Notes: generated by a model not told the origin, from the letters alone. A DNA stretch of 64,000 nt from Bifidobacteriaceae bacterium (GCA_022651005.1 JALCQD010000001.1:310001-374000); one strand, 5' to 3'; positions 29,410-37,735 are shown, numbered from the stretch's first letter. A program made the numbers and translations.

Positions 29410-30417
29410 TCAGGCCTGTTTCCACGACGCAACATCGATGTGGTGCTCCGGGTTTGCCTGCCATGCCTTCCACGCGGATTCGACGATCTCCTCCACGTTG
29501 TACTTGGCGTGCCATCCCATCTCTCCGTTGATGCGCTTGGGGCTGCCGATGAGCTTCGGCGGATCTCCCGCACGGCGAGCTTCGATAGCCTCGGAGAACG
29601 GCAATCCCGTGACCTTCTTGATTTCGTCGACGATTTGGCGAACGGAGGTGCCCTCGCCCGTGCCGACGTTGAAGGCGTCGTACTTGCGCTCGTCGCGGTC
29701 CAAGTAGTCGATGGCAGCGAGGTGGGCGTCGGCGAGGTCGACCACGTGAATGTAGTCGCGCACGCAGGTGCCGTCGGGCGTCGGGTAGTCAGCGCCGAAG
29801 ATTGCCGGGGCTTTGCCCTGCTTCAGGCGGTTGAAGACCATCGGCACGAGATTGAGGATCGCGGGATCTTCGAGTTCCACAGGTCCGCAGCCGGCGACGT
29901 TGAAGTAGCGCAGCGCGCAGAAGCGAATGCCGTACGGCTTCTCGCAGGCGCGGGCCATCCACTCGCCAAAGAGCTTGGTTTGGCCATAAGGGTTGATTGG
30001 CAGCATGGGAACGACGTCCTCGGGAACAACGTCCACCGGCGGCTCTCCGTACGTTGCGGCAGAGCTCGAGAAGACGAGCTTCTTGACGCCCGTGTCCTTC
30101 ATGGCCTGCAATACGTTGAGCATTCCGTTGAGGTTCTGCTGGTAATACCACAGTGGCTTCTCGACGGATTCGCCTACCTGCTTGCGAGCCGCGAAGTGAA
30201 TGACTGTGTCGACGTCATAATCGAGCATTGCCTGGGCGAGCACCTTGTCGGCACCAGGAGCGGAGACATCCTGGAAAATAAGGTGGGAATCGCCGATACG
30301 CGTCTTCTTGCCATAGCTCAAGTCGTCTACAACGACGACCTTCTCACCCTTGTTGTGCAACGCGTTCACCACGTGTGCGCCTATGTAGCCGCAGCCGCCT
30401 GTGACCAAAACAGTCAT
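29410..30417 (-). CDS. galE: UDP-glucose 4-epimerase
   Basis: 335 residues, extended SDR. The NAD-binding G-x-x-G-x-x-G is GGCGYIG at 7-13; the catalytic Y-x-x-x-K is near 144-148 (YGQTK), preceded by the Ser/Ala-rich SSSAATYG strand. It interconverts UDP-glucose and UDP-galactose for the Leloir pathway and for surface sugar donors. The start at 30417 has GGAAGG a short way upstream. It is transcribed alone, ending at the shared hairpin. Confidence 0.93.
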   Translation of the reverse strand: MTVLVTGGCGYIGAHVVNALHNKGEKVVVVDDLSYGKKTRIGDSHLIFQDVSAPGADKVLAQAMLDYDVDTVIHFAARKQVGESVEKPLWYYQQNLNGMLNVLQAMKDTGVKKLVFSSSAATYGEPPVDVVPEDVVPMLPINPYGQTKLFGEWMARACEKPYGIRFCALRYFNVAGCGPVELEDPAILNLVPMVFNRLKQGKAPAIFGADYPTPDGTCVRDYIHVVDLADAHLAAIDYLDRDERKYDAFNVGTGEGTSVRQIVDEIKKVTGLPFSEAIEARRAGDPPKLIGSPKRINGEMGWHAKYNVEEIVESAWKAWQANPEHHIDVASWKQA

Positions 30418-30479
30418 GATGTGCCTTCCGTTCCTTCGAATATCCTGTCAACGTATCAACAGCCTTCACTGTATCACCA

Positions 30480-30509
30480 TTTGTTATATTTTGTCACATT
30501 TTGTTATAT
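30480..30509. repeat. three tandem decamers upstream of galE
   Basis: TTTGTTATAT (30480-30489), TTTGTCACAT (30490-30499) and TTTGTTATAT (30500-30509) are exactly in tandem with a 10-base period, about one helical turn. They lie 63-92 bases before the galE start, overlapping a possible -35 box (GTGACA on the minus strand). They may be an operator array, or an AT-rich promoter up-element. Confidence 0.6.
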
Positions 30510-30668
30510 CGTGTGCAAATATGAACATCGCAGCGGAACAAAATTCTCATAATCACTGGAATAACAGCATTCTTAGATTACTCAACCGCACATTTCGACG
30601 AGCTGCGGCGACACGACGACACCGCCGTTTGCCCAAATCGAGGCCATCACGTAATATCTAACAGGTTC

Positions 30669-30743
30669 GCCCCCGTCGTCTAATGGTTAGGACACCAGAC
30701 TTTCACTCTGACAACGAGAGTTCGATTCTCTCCGGGGGTACCA
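30669..30743 (+). tRNA. tRNA-Glu (UUC)
   Basis: Full cloverleaf with the acceptor stem GCCCCCG paired with CGGGGGT, anticodon TTC in the loop CTTTCAC, T-arm GAGAG-TTCGATT-CTCTC and encoded CCA at 30741-30743. One anticodon-stem pair (C27-A43) appears mismatched. A terminator hairpin follows directly. Confidence 0.95.
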
Positions 30744-30751
30744 CTTCTAAG

Positions 30752-30797
30752 CCATCAGAAACGTTGAGATAACAGCGTTCTGGTGGTTTTCTTTTTG
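30752..30797 (+). terminator. terminator after tRNA-Glu
   Basis: Stem CCATCAGAAACG against CGTTCTGGTGG with one bulge and a G-U pair, followed by TTTTCTTTTT. Confidence 0.7.
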
Positions 30798-30856
30798 CCA
30801 ATCATATTTCTTCAGTCCCCGTTGAGCCCCATGCCAAAGGCCGCAGGAATCATCGC

Positions 30857-31666
30857 CTAAATCAGCCCCGCCCTCTCAAAGGCATGCGCGAAACCGTCCT
30901 CGTCCACAGAATCGGTCTCCATATCCGCCAAGCCCTTTATTAAGGGCGTCGCATTGCCCATGGCAATGGCGTAATCCGCCTCGCGCAGCATCTCTGCGTC
31001 ATTCTCACTGTCACCGATTCCGATGAACCGTGCGTTCGGCACCCCAAGATGCCGACGCAATTCACGCACAGCGGTACCCTTGCTCACGCCCGCAGCCGTA
31101 ATCTCACCGTTGCTGGGATGCTTGGCGTCAAGTGAGCCATCAACAATAGTGAGCCGGTCGTCAAAGGCTTCTCGAAATTCCTGGGCTCGATCCGGGGATG
31201 GAGCCTTAAAGAGACATTTGAGGACATCGTCGATCTCTTCCTCAGGATCGCGGAAGACGCGCCACCCTTCCGGTAGTCCCGCGACATCGGGTCTCACCGC
31301 CTGGTGCAATTCCTCAAGCAGCCCCGGATCACCCCACACACCGCGTGACGCCTGCCAGAGAAATTCGAAACCGTTGGCGCGGAAATACTCGAAAAGCTCG
31401 TGCGTCCGCTCGGGTGGAATGGGCGATTCAAAGAGCTGCTCACTTCCCCACGACACCGCACCTCCCGACGCAGACACGATGCCATCAAATCCTATGGCCA
31501 CGAGAGAGGGCAACAGTTCCGGCAGCGAACGTCCCGTACTGAGCACCAGCTTGATGCCATTCGCACGCGCCCTCACGCACGCGTCGCGCGCAGATACGGG
31601 GACCACTTTCTCGGAATTCACCAAGGTACCGTCAATATCAATGAAAACGTATGTGTCGCTGCCCAT
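30857..31666 (-). CDS. HAD-superfamily hydrolase, Cof/YidA-like phosphatase
   Basis: 269 residues. The DIDGT motif (catalytic Asp10 and Asp12), the LSTGR motif II and the GDSENDAEM motif IV with a KG motif before it define a Cof-type HAD IIB phosphatase with a cap domain of about 100 residues. Such enzymes act on sugar phosphates or flavin-type phosphates in the cytoplasm; the substrate is not clear. The start at 31666 is close to the butA remnant on the other strand. Confidence 0.83.
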   Translation of the reverse strand: MGSDTYVFIDIDGTLVNSEKVVPVSARDACVRARANGIKLVLSTGRSLPELLPSLVAIGFDGIVSASGGAVSWGSEQLFESPIPPERTHELFEYFRANGFEFLWQASRGVWGDPGLLEELHQAVRPDVAGLPEGWRVFRDPEEEIDDVLKCLFKAPSPDRAQEFREAFDDRLTIVDGSLDAKHPSNGEITAAGVSKGTAVRELRRHLGVPNARFIGIGDSENDAEMLREADYAIAMGNATPLIKGLADMETDSVDEDGFAHAFERAGLI

Positions 31667-31710
31667 ACTTCCTCACCCTAGCAAGGGGTATACGCCCACA
31701 ATTCCACGCA

Positions 31711-31950
31711 ATGGATACCTCGCTAGCACAAGAACCCCTGACGATGGACATCGCGCACCAAGTGGGCAAAAATGCCGGCAAAGACGACGAGTGGGGGGGC
31801 ATGAATACCTTCTCGAAGGACATCGTGCTGGGTATGCTTTCCGGGGCCTCTGACGTGGCAGCCGGTATTTCGTTCCTCGCAGGCCACGATTCCGATTACA
31901 TGACTGGCCAAACGCTGATAATCGACGCCGGCATGCAGTTTCAGTGGCAT
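31711..31950 (+). pseudogene. C-terminal remnant of an acetoin(diacetyl) reductase
   Basis: One frame reads DIAHQVGKNAGKDDEWGGMN, SKDIVLGMLS, DVAAGISFLAG and YMTGQTLIIDAGMQF. These match the C-terminal 65 residues of SDR-type acetoin/diacetyl reductases (ButA/BudC). The N-terminal 180 residues, with the cofactor and Ser-Tyr-Lys parts, are missing, an extra Gly is in EWGGMN, and the tail runs on without homology after GMQF. The homology covers about 31744-31941. It is a degraded fragment, not a working enzyme. Confidence 0.7.
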
Positions 31951-32138
31951 GTGCGTAATGGCGTCTGGCAACATCTAAGCATCATAAATTATCCAAAGAG
32001 CCACTCAGTAATATCCATGCAACGAAGTGGCCCTTTGATATTCGTCATTTAATTTTGTTATTCCGCATCCTCAGGATCTTCTGAATTGTCAGTTTTCGCA
32101 GTGACGCTCTATCACCACAAGACTGATCCACTTATCTC

Positions 32139-32570
32139 CTAGCCCTCTATGACCTCCTTGTATGCAATCAACTGCTTATTGGCACCCTTCGCGAGGATGA
32201 CCAGATCATCGCCGCTCTTGAATACTGCAGTCCCTTTCGGAAGAACAGTTGCAGTCAATTCCTCAGAATGATTGGCCTTCCATGATGAAACAATGACACC
32301 GATTTCTTTTCCCTCTTTTTTCGCAGAACCCGACAATGATTCCCCCGCATCGACTTTTTGATAAGTCTTGCCATTATGCACAATGAAATCCACCGAGGGA
32401 TCTGAACGATATACGCACTCCGGAGTAGCCGACATGCTGGTATTAGCAGGATTCTCACAGATATTGTTGGGATCCGAGGACACCTCTCCCCCGCAACCCA
32501 TAAGCAACGTTCCCACTCCAAAAACCATGAATACAATCATTGACAATCTGCGAAAGAACAAGTTCTTCAC
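32139..32570 (-). CDS. small lipoprotein, unknown function
   Basis: 143 residues starting at GTG 32570, chosen because GGAGGTGAG lies just upstream. The signal is basic then hydrophobic, ending in LLMGC, a lipobox with Cys near residue 26, so it is likely anchored to the outer leaflet. The mature part has two Cys (NNICENP and PECVYR) that could pair and a C-terminal beta-rich domain, IVHNGKTYQKVD to VILAKGAN. It resembles no family I can name. It lies 51 bases after a tiny gene coding a 55-residue peptide and likely shares its promoter. The local DNA is AT-richer than the flanks. Confidence 0.7.
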   Translation of the reverse strand: MKNLFFRRLSMIVFMVFGVGTLLMGCGGEVSSDPNNICENPANTSMSATPECVYRSDPSVDFIVHNGKTYQKVDAGESLSGSAKKEGKEIGVIVSSWKANHSEELTATVLPKGTAVFKSGDDLVILAKGANKQLIAYKEVIEG

Positions 32571-32621
32571 GACCTCACCTCCAAATAATTCGTAGAAAGA
32601 ATTACTTTTACGGAGCACGAA

Positions 32622-32789
32622 CTATTTTGTGGTGAAAGATCGGCTAGACATACCACTTGCCAAACATCCAGCAGCATAAGCGGATTGAGGAAACAGTAGC
32701 GAGACCAATAAAATTGACGTTCCTAAACAACCTCCAACAGCTTTAGCAATAACTCGTTTTTGTTGTCTAGCATTTAAAATATTACTCAT
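32622..32789 (-). CDS. 55-residue exported peptide (candidate)
   Basis: Short gene with a near-perfect GGAGG ribosome site 5 bases upstream and a promoter above it. It starts MSNILNARQQKRVIAKAVGG, then a hydrophobic stretch, CLGTSILLVSLLFPQ, and SAYAAGC. The tail CLASGMSSRSFTTK is short. It has the shape of a signal peptide with either an AxA cleavage site (SAYA|A) or a weak lipobox (YAAGC); the mature part would be 14 to 16 residues. It might be a signalling peptide or bacteriocin-like precursor, but this is unproven. It is immediately upstream of the lipoprotein gene in the same direction. Confidence 0.6.
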   Translation of the reverse strand: MSNILNARQQKRVIAKAVGGCLGTSILLVSLLFPQSAYAAGCLASGMSSRSFTTK

Positions 32790-32827
32790 AGTCGCCTCCT
32801 GACATAGGCTCCATTGCCTACATTTTT

Positions 32828-32856
32828 AGTATAGAAGATAATCAACGTGATGTCTA
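32828..32856 (-). promoter_or_regulatory. promoter of the peptide-lipoprotein operon
   Basis: On the minus strand: TAGACA (32856-32851), a 17-base spacer, and TATACT (32833-32828), each five of six to consensus. It lies 39 bases before the peptide start. Confidence 0.65.
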
Positions 32857-33023
32857 TTAAATTCATCTAGGTTATATGTGTGGCTCTAAACTTATTGATA
32901 CAGACAATCGTCTCCGCTCGCCAATTCGATCCCAATACGAGTACCCCAAAAGCGAGAACAATTTTTTACTTATAGTATTCGAAAAATACGTTATTCTTCT
33001 CGAATTTTTAGATTTCATTCAGG

Positions 33024-33039
33024 TGTGAGCTAAATCACG
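33024..33039 (+). promoter_or_regulatory. Crp/GlxR-type dyad upstream of the first FucO gene
   Basis: TGTGAGCTAAATCACG matches TGTGA-N6-TCACA in all but the last base, including the central TA of the GlxR consensus. It sits 77 bases before the start and just upstream of a TAATAT -10-like box at 33043-33048, where it could block or aid RNA polymerase. No matching regulator is in the window. Confidence 0.5.
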
Positions 33040-33115
33040 CGCTAATATAAGAGACGTCACGAACCCACAGAAAAGTTCGAACGAACATGAACCAATATGT
33101 TCAAAGGAGAGTCAT

Positions 33116-34273
33116 ATGGTCTACAGAATGATCTTGAACCAGAACGCGTACTTCGGACGCGGCGCCATCAAGGAAATCCCAGGTGCCGCCAAGGCACGCG
33201 GCTTCAAGAAGGCATTCATCGTCACGGATCCGGTGTTGGCCGATCCCAAGGTGGGAACCGCCAAGAAGGTCACCGACGTGCTCGACGCCGCCGGCATTCC
33301 CTTCGAGGTCTTCACCAACGTGAAGCCGAACCCGCCAGTCGAGTGCATCAAGGACGGCGTTGAGAAGTTCGCCAAGTCCGGCGCTGACTTCCTCATCGGC
33401 CTGGGTGGCGGCTCACCACAAGATACCTGCAAGGGTATCGGCATCGTCACCGCGAACCCTGAGTTCGCAGACGTTCTGAGCCTCGAGGGCGTTGCGGACA
33501 CCAAGAACCCGTCCGTCCCGATCTTCGGCGTGCCCACCACTGCAGGCACAGCCTCCGAGACCACTATCAACTATGTTGTTACCGACACTGCCAAGAAGCG
33601 CAAGTTCGTGGCCGTCGACCCGCACGATATCCCGATTGTCGCTTTCGTCGATCCTGACCTCACTGACGGCATGCCGCGCGGCCTCAAGGTCGCCACGGGT
33701 CTCGACGCCCTGACGCACGCCATCGAGGGCTACATCACTCCGGGCGCATGGGCATTGAGCGACACCTTGAGCCTCAAGGCAATTCAGATGATCGCCAAGA
33801 ACCTCGCAAAGTCCGCAGACGGCGACGTTGCAGCTGGCGAACAGATGGCCTACGCGTCCTACATCACGGGCATGGCCTACTCCAACGTTGGCCTCGGCCT
33901 GGTCCACGGCATGGCTCACCCGCTCGGCGGCCGCCTTAACGTGGCACACGGCGTGGCAAACGGCATCCTGCTGGCTCCTGTGATGGAATACAACAAGGAC
34001 TTCTCCGGCGAGAAGTTCCGCGACATCGCTGCTGCCTTCGATCTCAAGGACGCCTATACCGGCGATCTCGAGACGGTTCGCGAAGAGGCCGTTCAGGCAG
34101 TGCACAAGCTCACCGTTGACCTGAAGAACCCGACGAAGATCTCCGAGGTTGGCGCTACTGAGGCCGACATCGATCCGCTCTCCGCCGACGCTCTCGCCGA
34201 CGTCTGCACCCCGGGCAACCCCCGCAAGGCCACTCTCGAGGACATCAAGAAGATTTACACCTCCCTGATGTAA
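33116..34273 (+). CDS. fucO: iron-containing alcohol dehydrogenase, FucO-like lactaldehyde reductase (copy 1)
   Basis: 385 residues. The group III iron-dependent fold has an N-terminal RMILNQNAYFGRGA, the NAD loop GGGSPQDTCK, and the metal ligands D197, H201, H264 and H278, which correspond to E. coli FucO D196, H200, H263 and H277. It should reduce L-lactaldehyde to 1,2-propanediol with NADH, or act on other short aldehydes or diols. The ribosome site AAAGGAGA precedes the start at 33116. It has its own terminator and control region and is followed by a closely related copy. Confidence 0.88.
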   Translation: MVYRMILNQNAYFGRGAIKEIPGAAKARGFKKAFIVTDPVLADPKVGTAKKVTDVLDAAGIPFEVFTNVKPNPPVECIKDGVEKFAKSGADFLIGLGGGSPQDTCKGIGIVTANPEFADVLSLEGVADTKNPSVPIFGVPTTAGTASETTINYVVTDTAKKRKFVAVDPHDIPIVAFVDPDLTDGMPRGLKVATGLDALTHAIEGYITPGAWALSDTLSLKAIQMIAKNLAKSADGDVAAGEQMAYASYITGMAYSNVGLGLVHGMAHPLGGRLNVAHGVANGILLAPVMEYNKDFSGEKFRDIAAAFDLKDAYTGDLETVREEAVQAVHKLTVDLKNPTKISEVGATEADIDPLSADALADVCTPGNPRKATLEDIKKIYTSLM

Positions 34274-34331
34274 AAACGCAGCTCCGAAAACTAGGAAATC
34301 GACAATCTGTCAATTTCTTAAGCCACTAGGC

Positions 34332-34370
34332 AAAAAGGACTACCAGCCATCAGACTGGTAGTCCTTTTTT
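34332..34370 (+). terminator. terminator after the first FucO gene
   Basis: A 15-bp stem AAAAAGGACTACCAG/CTGGTAGTCCTTTTT with an 8-base loop and a run of six T. Confidence 0.9.
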
Positions 34371-34397
34371 CGTCTCCTCGAGTTATCGTTGTGCATT

Positions 34398-34413
34398 AGT
34401 GACCTCCGTCACA
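34398..34413 (+). promoter_or_regulatory. Crp-type dyad upstream of the second FucO gene
   Basis: AGTGACCTCCGTCACA contains GTGA-N6-TCAC, matching TGTGA-N6-TCACA except the first base. It is the same dyad class as at 33024 although the flanks differ. It is 44 bases before the start at 34457. Confidence 0.45.
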
Positions 34414-34456
34414 TTTCCTCTGGCGGACAGGCACAGTACAACCAAGGAGACACCTC

Positions 34457-35614
34457 ATGGTCAACGTCACGTATTTCAATCAGAACGCGTTCTTCGGACG
34501 CGGCGCTATCAATGAAATCCCCGGAGCCGCAAAGGCGCGCGGTTTCAAGAAGGCATTCGTCGTCACAGACCCCACGCTCGCGGACCCAAAGGTGGGAACC
34601 GCCAAGAAGGTCACGGACATTCTCGAGGCGGCTGGCATTCCCTTTGAACTGTTCACGGACGTCCGCCCCAATCCCCCGGTCGAGTGCATCAAGGACGGCG
34701 TCGCCAAATTCAAGACTTCCGGCGCTGACTTCCTCATCGGACTGGGCGGCGGCTCACCGCAAGACGTCTGCAAAGCCATCGGCATCATCATTGCCAATCC
34801 CGACAGAGAGGACGTCCTGAGCCTCGAGGGCATCGCCAACACGAAGAACCCCTCAGTCCCGATCTTCGGCGTGCCCACCACAGCGGGAACCGCCTCCGAA
34901 ACCACGATTCATTACGTCGTCACCGACACGGAGCACAAGCACAAGTTCGCCTCCGTGGACCCGCACGACATTCCGATCGCAGCATTTGTGGATCCCGATC
35001 TCACCGACGGCATGCCGCGAGGCCTCAAGGTGGCCACCGGCCTTGACGCCCTCACACACGCCATCGAAAGCTACATCACCCCTGGCGCATGGGCGCTGAG
35101 CGAAGCACTCAGTCTCAAGGCCATCGAGATCATCGCAAGCTCCCTTGCCAAGTCCTCCGAGGGTAACAAGGAGGCGGGCGAGCAGATGGCCTACGCGTCC
35201 TACATCGCAGGAATGGCGTTCTCAAACGTCGGCCTCGGCCTGGTCCACGGCATGGCCCACCCGCTCGGCGGCCGCCTCAGCGTGGCACACGGCGTGGCAA
35301 ACGGCATCCTGCTGAGCACCGTGATGGAATACAACAAGGACTTCACGGGAGAGAAGTATCGTGACATCGCAAAGGCCTTCGGCGTTGCAGACGCTCAGAC
35401 CGGCGACCTCGAGACCGTGCGCGAAGAGGCCGTCCAGGCAGTGCACAAGCTGGCAGTGAGCCTCGGCAACCCCACCACAATCTCCGAGGTAGGCGCCACC
35501 GACTCCGATATAGACGCGTTGGCACAGGACGCCTTCACCGACGCCAACACCCCCGGAAACCCGCGGAAGGCAACGCTTGGCGACATCAAGGCGCTGTATC
35601 GTTCACTGATGTAA
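34457..35614 (+). CDS. fucO2: iron-containing alcohol dehydrogenase, FucO-like (copy 2)
   Basis: 385-residue paralogue of the previous gene, with the same metal ligands (D197, H201, H264, H278) and GGGSPQD loop. Close similarity over the whole length, with the same start-to-ligand spacing, shows recent duplication. Differences cluster at the N-terminal residues 3-7 and in the last 120. The start at 34457 follows AAGGAGA. Substrate may differ from copy 1, but both lack obvious inactivating changes. Confidence 0.87.
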   Translation: MVNVTYFNQNAFFGRGAINEIPGAAKARGFKKAFVVTDPTLADPKVGTAKKVTDILEAAGIPFELFTDVRPNPPVECIKDGVAKFKTSGADFLIGLGGGSPQDVCKAIGIIIANPDREDVLSLEGIANTKNPSVPIFGVPTTAGTASETTIHYVVTDTEHKHKFASVDPHDIPIAAFVDPDLTDGMPRGLKVATGLDALTHAIESYITPGAWALSEALSLKAIEIIASSLAKSSEGNKEAGEQMAYASYIAGMAFSNVGLGLVHGMAHPLGGRLSVAHGVANGILLSTVMEYNKDFTGEKYRDIAKAFGVADAQTGDLETVREEAVQAVHKLAVSLGNPTTISEVGATDSDIDALAQDAFTDANTPGNPRKATLGDIKALYRSLM

Positions 35615-35647
35615 ATCAGCCTCCTCGCCCAGCTGTTCGTTATTCCC

Positions 35648-35700
35648 AAAGGCTCTCGCTCTCAACGCCTCTCTAGGCGTAACGAGCGGGAGCCTTTCTC
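35648..35700 (+). terminator. terminator after the second FucO gene
   Basis: Stem AAAGGCTCTCGCTC (35648-35661) with GAGCGGGAGCCTTT (35684-35697), then TCTC. The loop contains a second small hairpin. Confidence 0.65.
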
Positions 35701-35722
35701 ATACCTCCTAAAATAAGGAGGC

Positions 35723-37339
35723 ATGGCACAGCGAAAACAGCGTCAAGGAATGACCCAGCGACGCAGCGAGGCAAATCCCTCATACACTCCAACCCACTCG
35801 CGCTCCGGGGCACATCTCGGCACGAGACTGGCGGCCGCACTCGGTGGCGCTGCCGCAGTGGGGATTGCCAGCACGGCCGCACATCTCATCGCCCGCTCGC
35901 GCAAAAGCACACCGACCGCGAACGCTCACAAAGCGGCACGCAACGCCACCATCACAGGAGAATCCGAAAAACTTTTCGGCGTGGATGACGCAATGGTGCA
36001 ACGCCTCTTCGCAATGATGCGAATCCCCACCATCTCCGGTTCCGACAGCCCACAGAAGCCCTTTACAGATTTCGAAGCGTATTTACACTCCGCCTACCCA
36101 CTCGTCGCCGCGCACCTCACGCGCGAACGACCCCGCGCCCGCCGATCGTTGCTTTACACGTGGGAAGGCAGCAACCCGCAGCTGCGGCCGCTCGTTCTCA
36201 TGGCGCATTACGACGTGGTGGATCCCGGAGATCCCCACGACTGGGGAGACGGCTCTCATACCGCCTTCGAGCCCTATCTGGACGATGACGGCGTGATTCA
36301 CGGACGGGGCTGCCTCGACGACAAAGGGTGTCTTCTCATCATTTTCGAGGCGGTGGAACGCCTTCTCTCCGAAGGATTCACACCTGAGCGCACCGTGTAC
36401 ATTGCCCTCGGCGGCAACGAGGAAACGGTGGGAGCAGACGGTCCTAACCCCATTCCCGCGCTTTTCGCAGAACGAGGCATCGAGCCGTGGATGGTGCTCG
36501 ACGAGGGAGGTGCCGTCATCGACGCCCCACTTCCCGGAATCGACAAACGTCTCGCAGTGGTGGGTGTCTCAGAGAAAGGCGTTCTCACTCTGAGAATGAC
36601 AGCACGGTCGGCCGGAGGCCACGCGTCGACACCGTCGAAAGACTCCGCGATCTTTGTGCTCGCCGAGGCGCTCGATGCCATCTCTACCAACACTTTCCCT
36701 CGCCGCATGCCTCAGCCGATGCGTAAGATGCTCACTCTTCTTGCTCCCTATGCGCCCGCACACCTGCGTACGGCGTTGTCGAACATCGACGTTCTGAGCC
36801 GCCCCGTGGCAGAGGCACTCGGCCGCACCGACGGGGAGCTCGGAGCCAGCATGCACACCACCGTCGCTCCGACAATGCTTGAGGGAGGCACAGCTCCCAA
36901 CGCACTACCCACAGAGGCAAGCGCAACGCTCAACGTGCGCATAGCGTTAGGCGAGACCATCGAATCCACAGTGACACACCTGCGCCGCCAGGTGAACAAT
37001 GACCGCATTAGCTTCGAGGTCATCGAAGGCGACGATCCCTCACCCATCTCCCCTATCGACAATCCGCAGTACGACGCACTCACCACGGCCATCAAAGGAT
37101 CCTGGCCCGATGCGCTGCCGGTTCCCTACGTCATGCTCGCCTGCTCCGACGCTCGCTTCTGGCACAAGCATTGGCCCAACGTGTATCGCTTCTGCCCCAT
37201 GTATATGAGCGCGGCACAGCGTAAGACCATTCATGGATTCGGCGAGAATCTCAACGCCTCGGAACTCGAACGCGGCACAACGTTCCACATGAATCTGCTG
37301 CGAAAAGTGGCACGGGGTTCGGGAAAGGTGGGACGTTAG
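35723..37339 (+). CDS. M20-family metallopeptidase (dipeptidase/deacetylase type)
   Basis: 538 residues with a basic Arg/Thr-rich start and a hydrophobic, Ala/Gly-rich helix at about 35-55 that may anchor it. The M20 core has H-x-D in LMAHYDVVDPGD (near 161), D-D-K in GRGCLDDKG (near 198) and E-E in GGNEETVG (near 234), binding two metal ions. The dimerisation domain lies between 300 and 400. It is likely a peptidase of the ArgE/DapE/CPG2 family acting on dipeptides or acylated amino acids. The start at 35723 follows AAAATAAGGAGG, a strong ribosome site. Confidence 0.82.
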   Translation: MAQRKQRQGMTQRRSEANPSYTPTHSRSGAHLGTRLAAALGGAAAVGIASTAAHLIARSRKSTPTANAHKAARNATITGESEKLFGVDDAMVQRLFAMMRIPTISGSDSPQKPFTDFEAYLHSAYPLVAAHLTRERPRARRSLLYTWEGSNPQLRPLVLMAHYDVVDPGDPHDWGDGSHTAFEPYLDDDGVIHGRGCLDDKGCLLIIFEAVERLLSEGFTPERTVYIALGGNEETVGADGPNPIPALFAERGIEPWMVLDEGGAVIDAPLPGIDKRLAVVGVSEKGVLTLRMTARSAGGHASTPSKDSAIFVLAEALDAISTNTFPRRMPQPMRKMLTLLAPYAPAHLRTALSNIDVLSRPVAEALGRTDGELGASMHTTVAPTMLEGGTAPNALPTEASATLNVRIALGETIESTVTHLRRQVNNDRISFEVIEGDDPSPISPIDNPQYDALTTAIKGSWPDALPVPYVMLACSDARFWHKHWPNVYRFCPMYMSAAQRKTIHGFGENLNASELERGTTFHMNLLRKVARGSGKVGR

Positions 37340-37380
37340 CCACCTCAGCCGTTGATATCTCACCAGTGGATATCCCAGCA

Positions 37381-37422
37381 GTGGATATGTGGACACCTCG
37401 GGAGAGCTTTCCACATATCCAC
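37381..37422. repeat. inverted repeat (hairpin) downstream of the M20 gene
   Basis: GTGGATATGTGGA (37381-37393) and TCCACATATCCAC (37410-37422) form a 13-bp stem with a 16-base loop. No T-run follows. Two more copies of the motif GTGGATAT lie just upstream. Confidence 0.55.
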
Positions 37423-37477
37423 AATCTTTGGGGCTCTTTCTGCAGGTTGAGTCTCGATAGGGCATGCTTCTCTCAAT

Positions 37478-37501
37478 GTGTTCGTCACCGTCGACGAACA
37501 C
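37478..37501. repeat. short perfect hairpin
   Basis: GTGTTCGTC, a 6-base loop, then GACGAACAC, with weaker outer pairing CTCAAT/ATTGAG. It lies between the M20 gene and the following short frame. The remaining 37340-37528 shows no gene. Confidence 0.4.
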
Positions 37502-37528
37502 GCCGAGAACATATTGAGAGGAGTTCTC

Positions 37529-37735
37529 ATGTGTGGCAATCGTTATCAAAATTCGCCCGCTACCCGCATTACTCAAATTGCCCGTACGTGGCAAAACCCG
37601 GTAAAAGACCAGCTGAGGCACGGAGGCAGACAGCGATTCGTGCGTCCTTCCTCGCTGCATTCCCCTTCCGCGCGCCCGCCCGGTTCGCGCAGACACGGTA
37701 CAGGAGGAGGTGATCTTCTCGAACCCGCGCGCTAA
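37529..37735 (+). CDS. possible small basic protein, unrecognised
   Basis: An open frame of 68 residues, MCGNRYQNSPATR..., starting 7 bases after AGAGGAG, a good ribosome site. It is rich in Arg, Gly, Pro and Ser and has no family I recognise. It ends 24 bases before the toxin gene. It may be real, a leader, or chance; the good ribosome site is its only support. Confidence 0.3.
   Translation: MCGNRYQNSPATRITQIARTWQNPVKDQLRHGGRQRFVRPSSLHSPSARPPGSRRHGTGGGDLLEPAR

Noticed and set aside
33024-34413. The dyads as parts of an insertion sequence or att site.
   Set aside because: No transposase or integrase gene and no target duplication nearby; tandem gene copies have their own terminators.
37366-37422. 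GTGGATAT repeats as DnaA boxes of a replication origin.
   Set aside because: They are not the TTATCCACA box in a cluster, and no dnaA, dnaN or AT-rich unwinding region is present.
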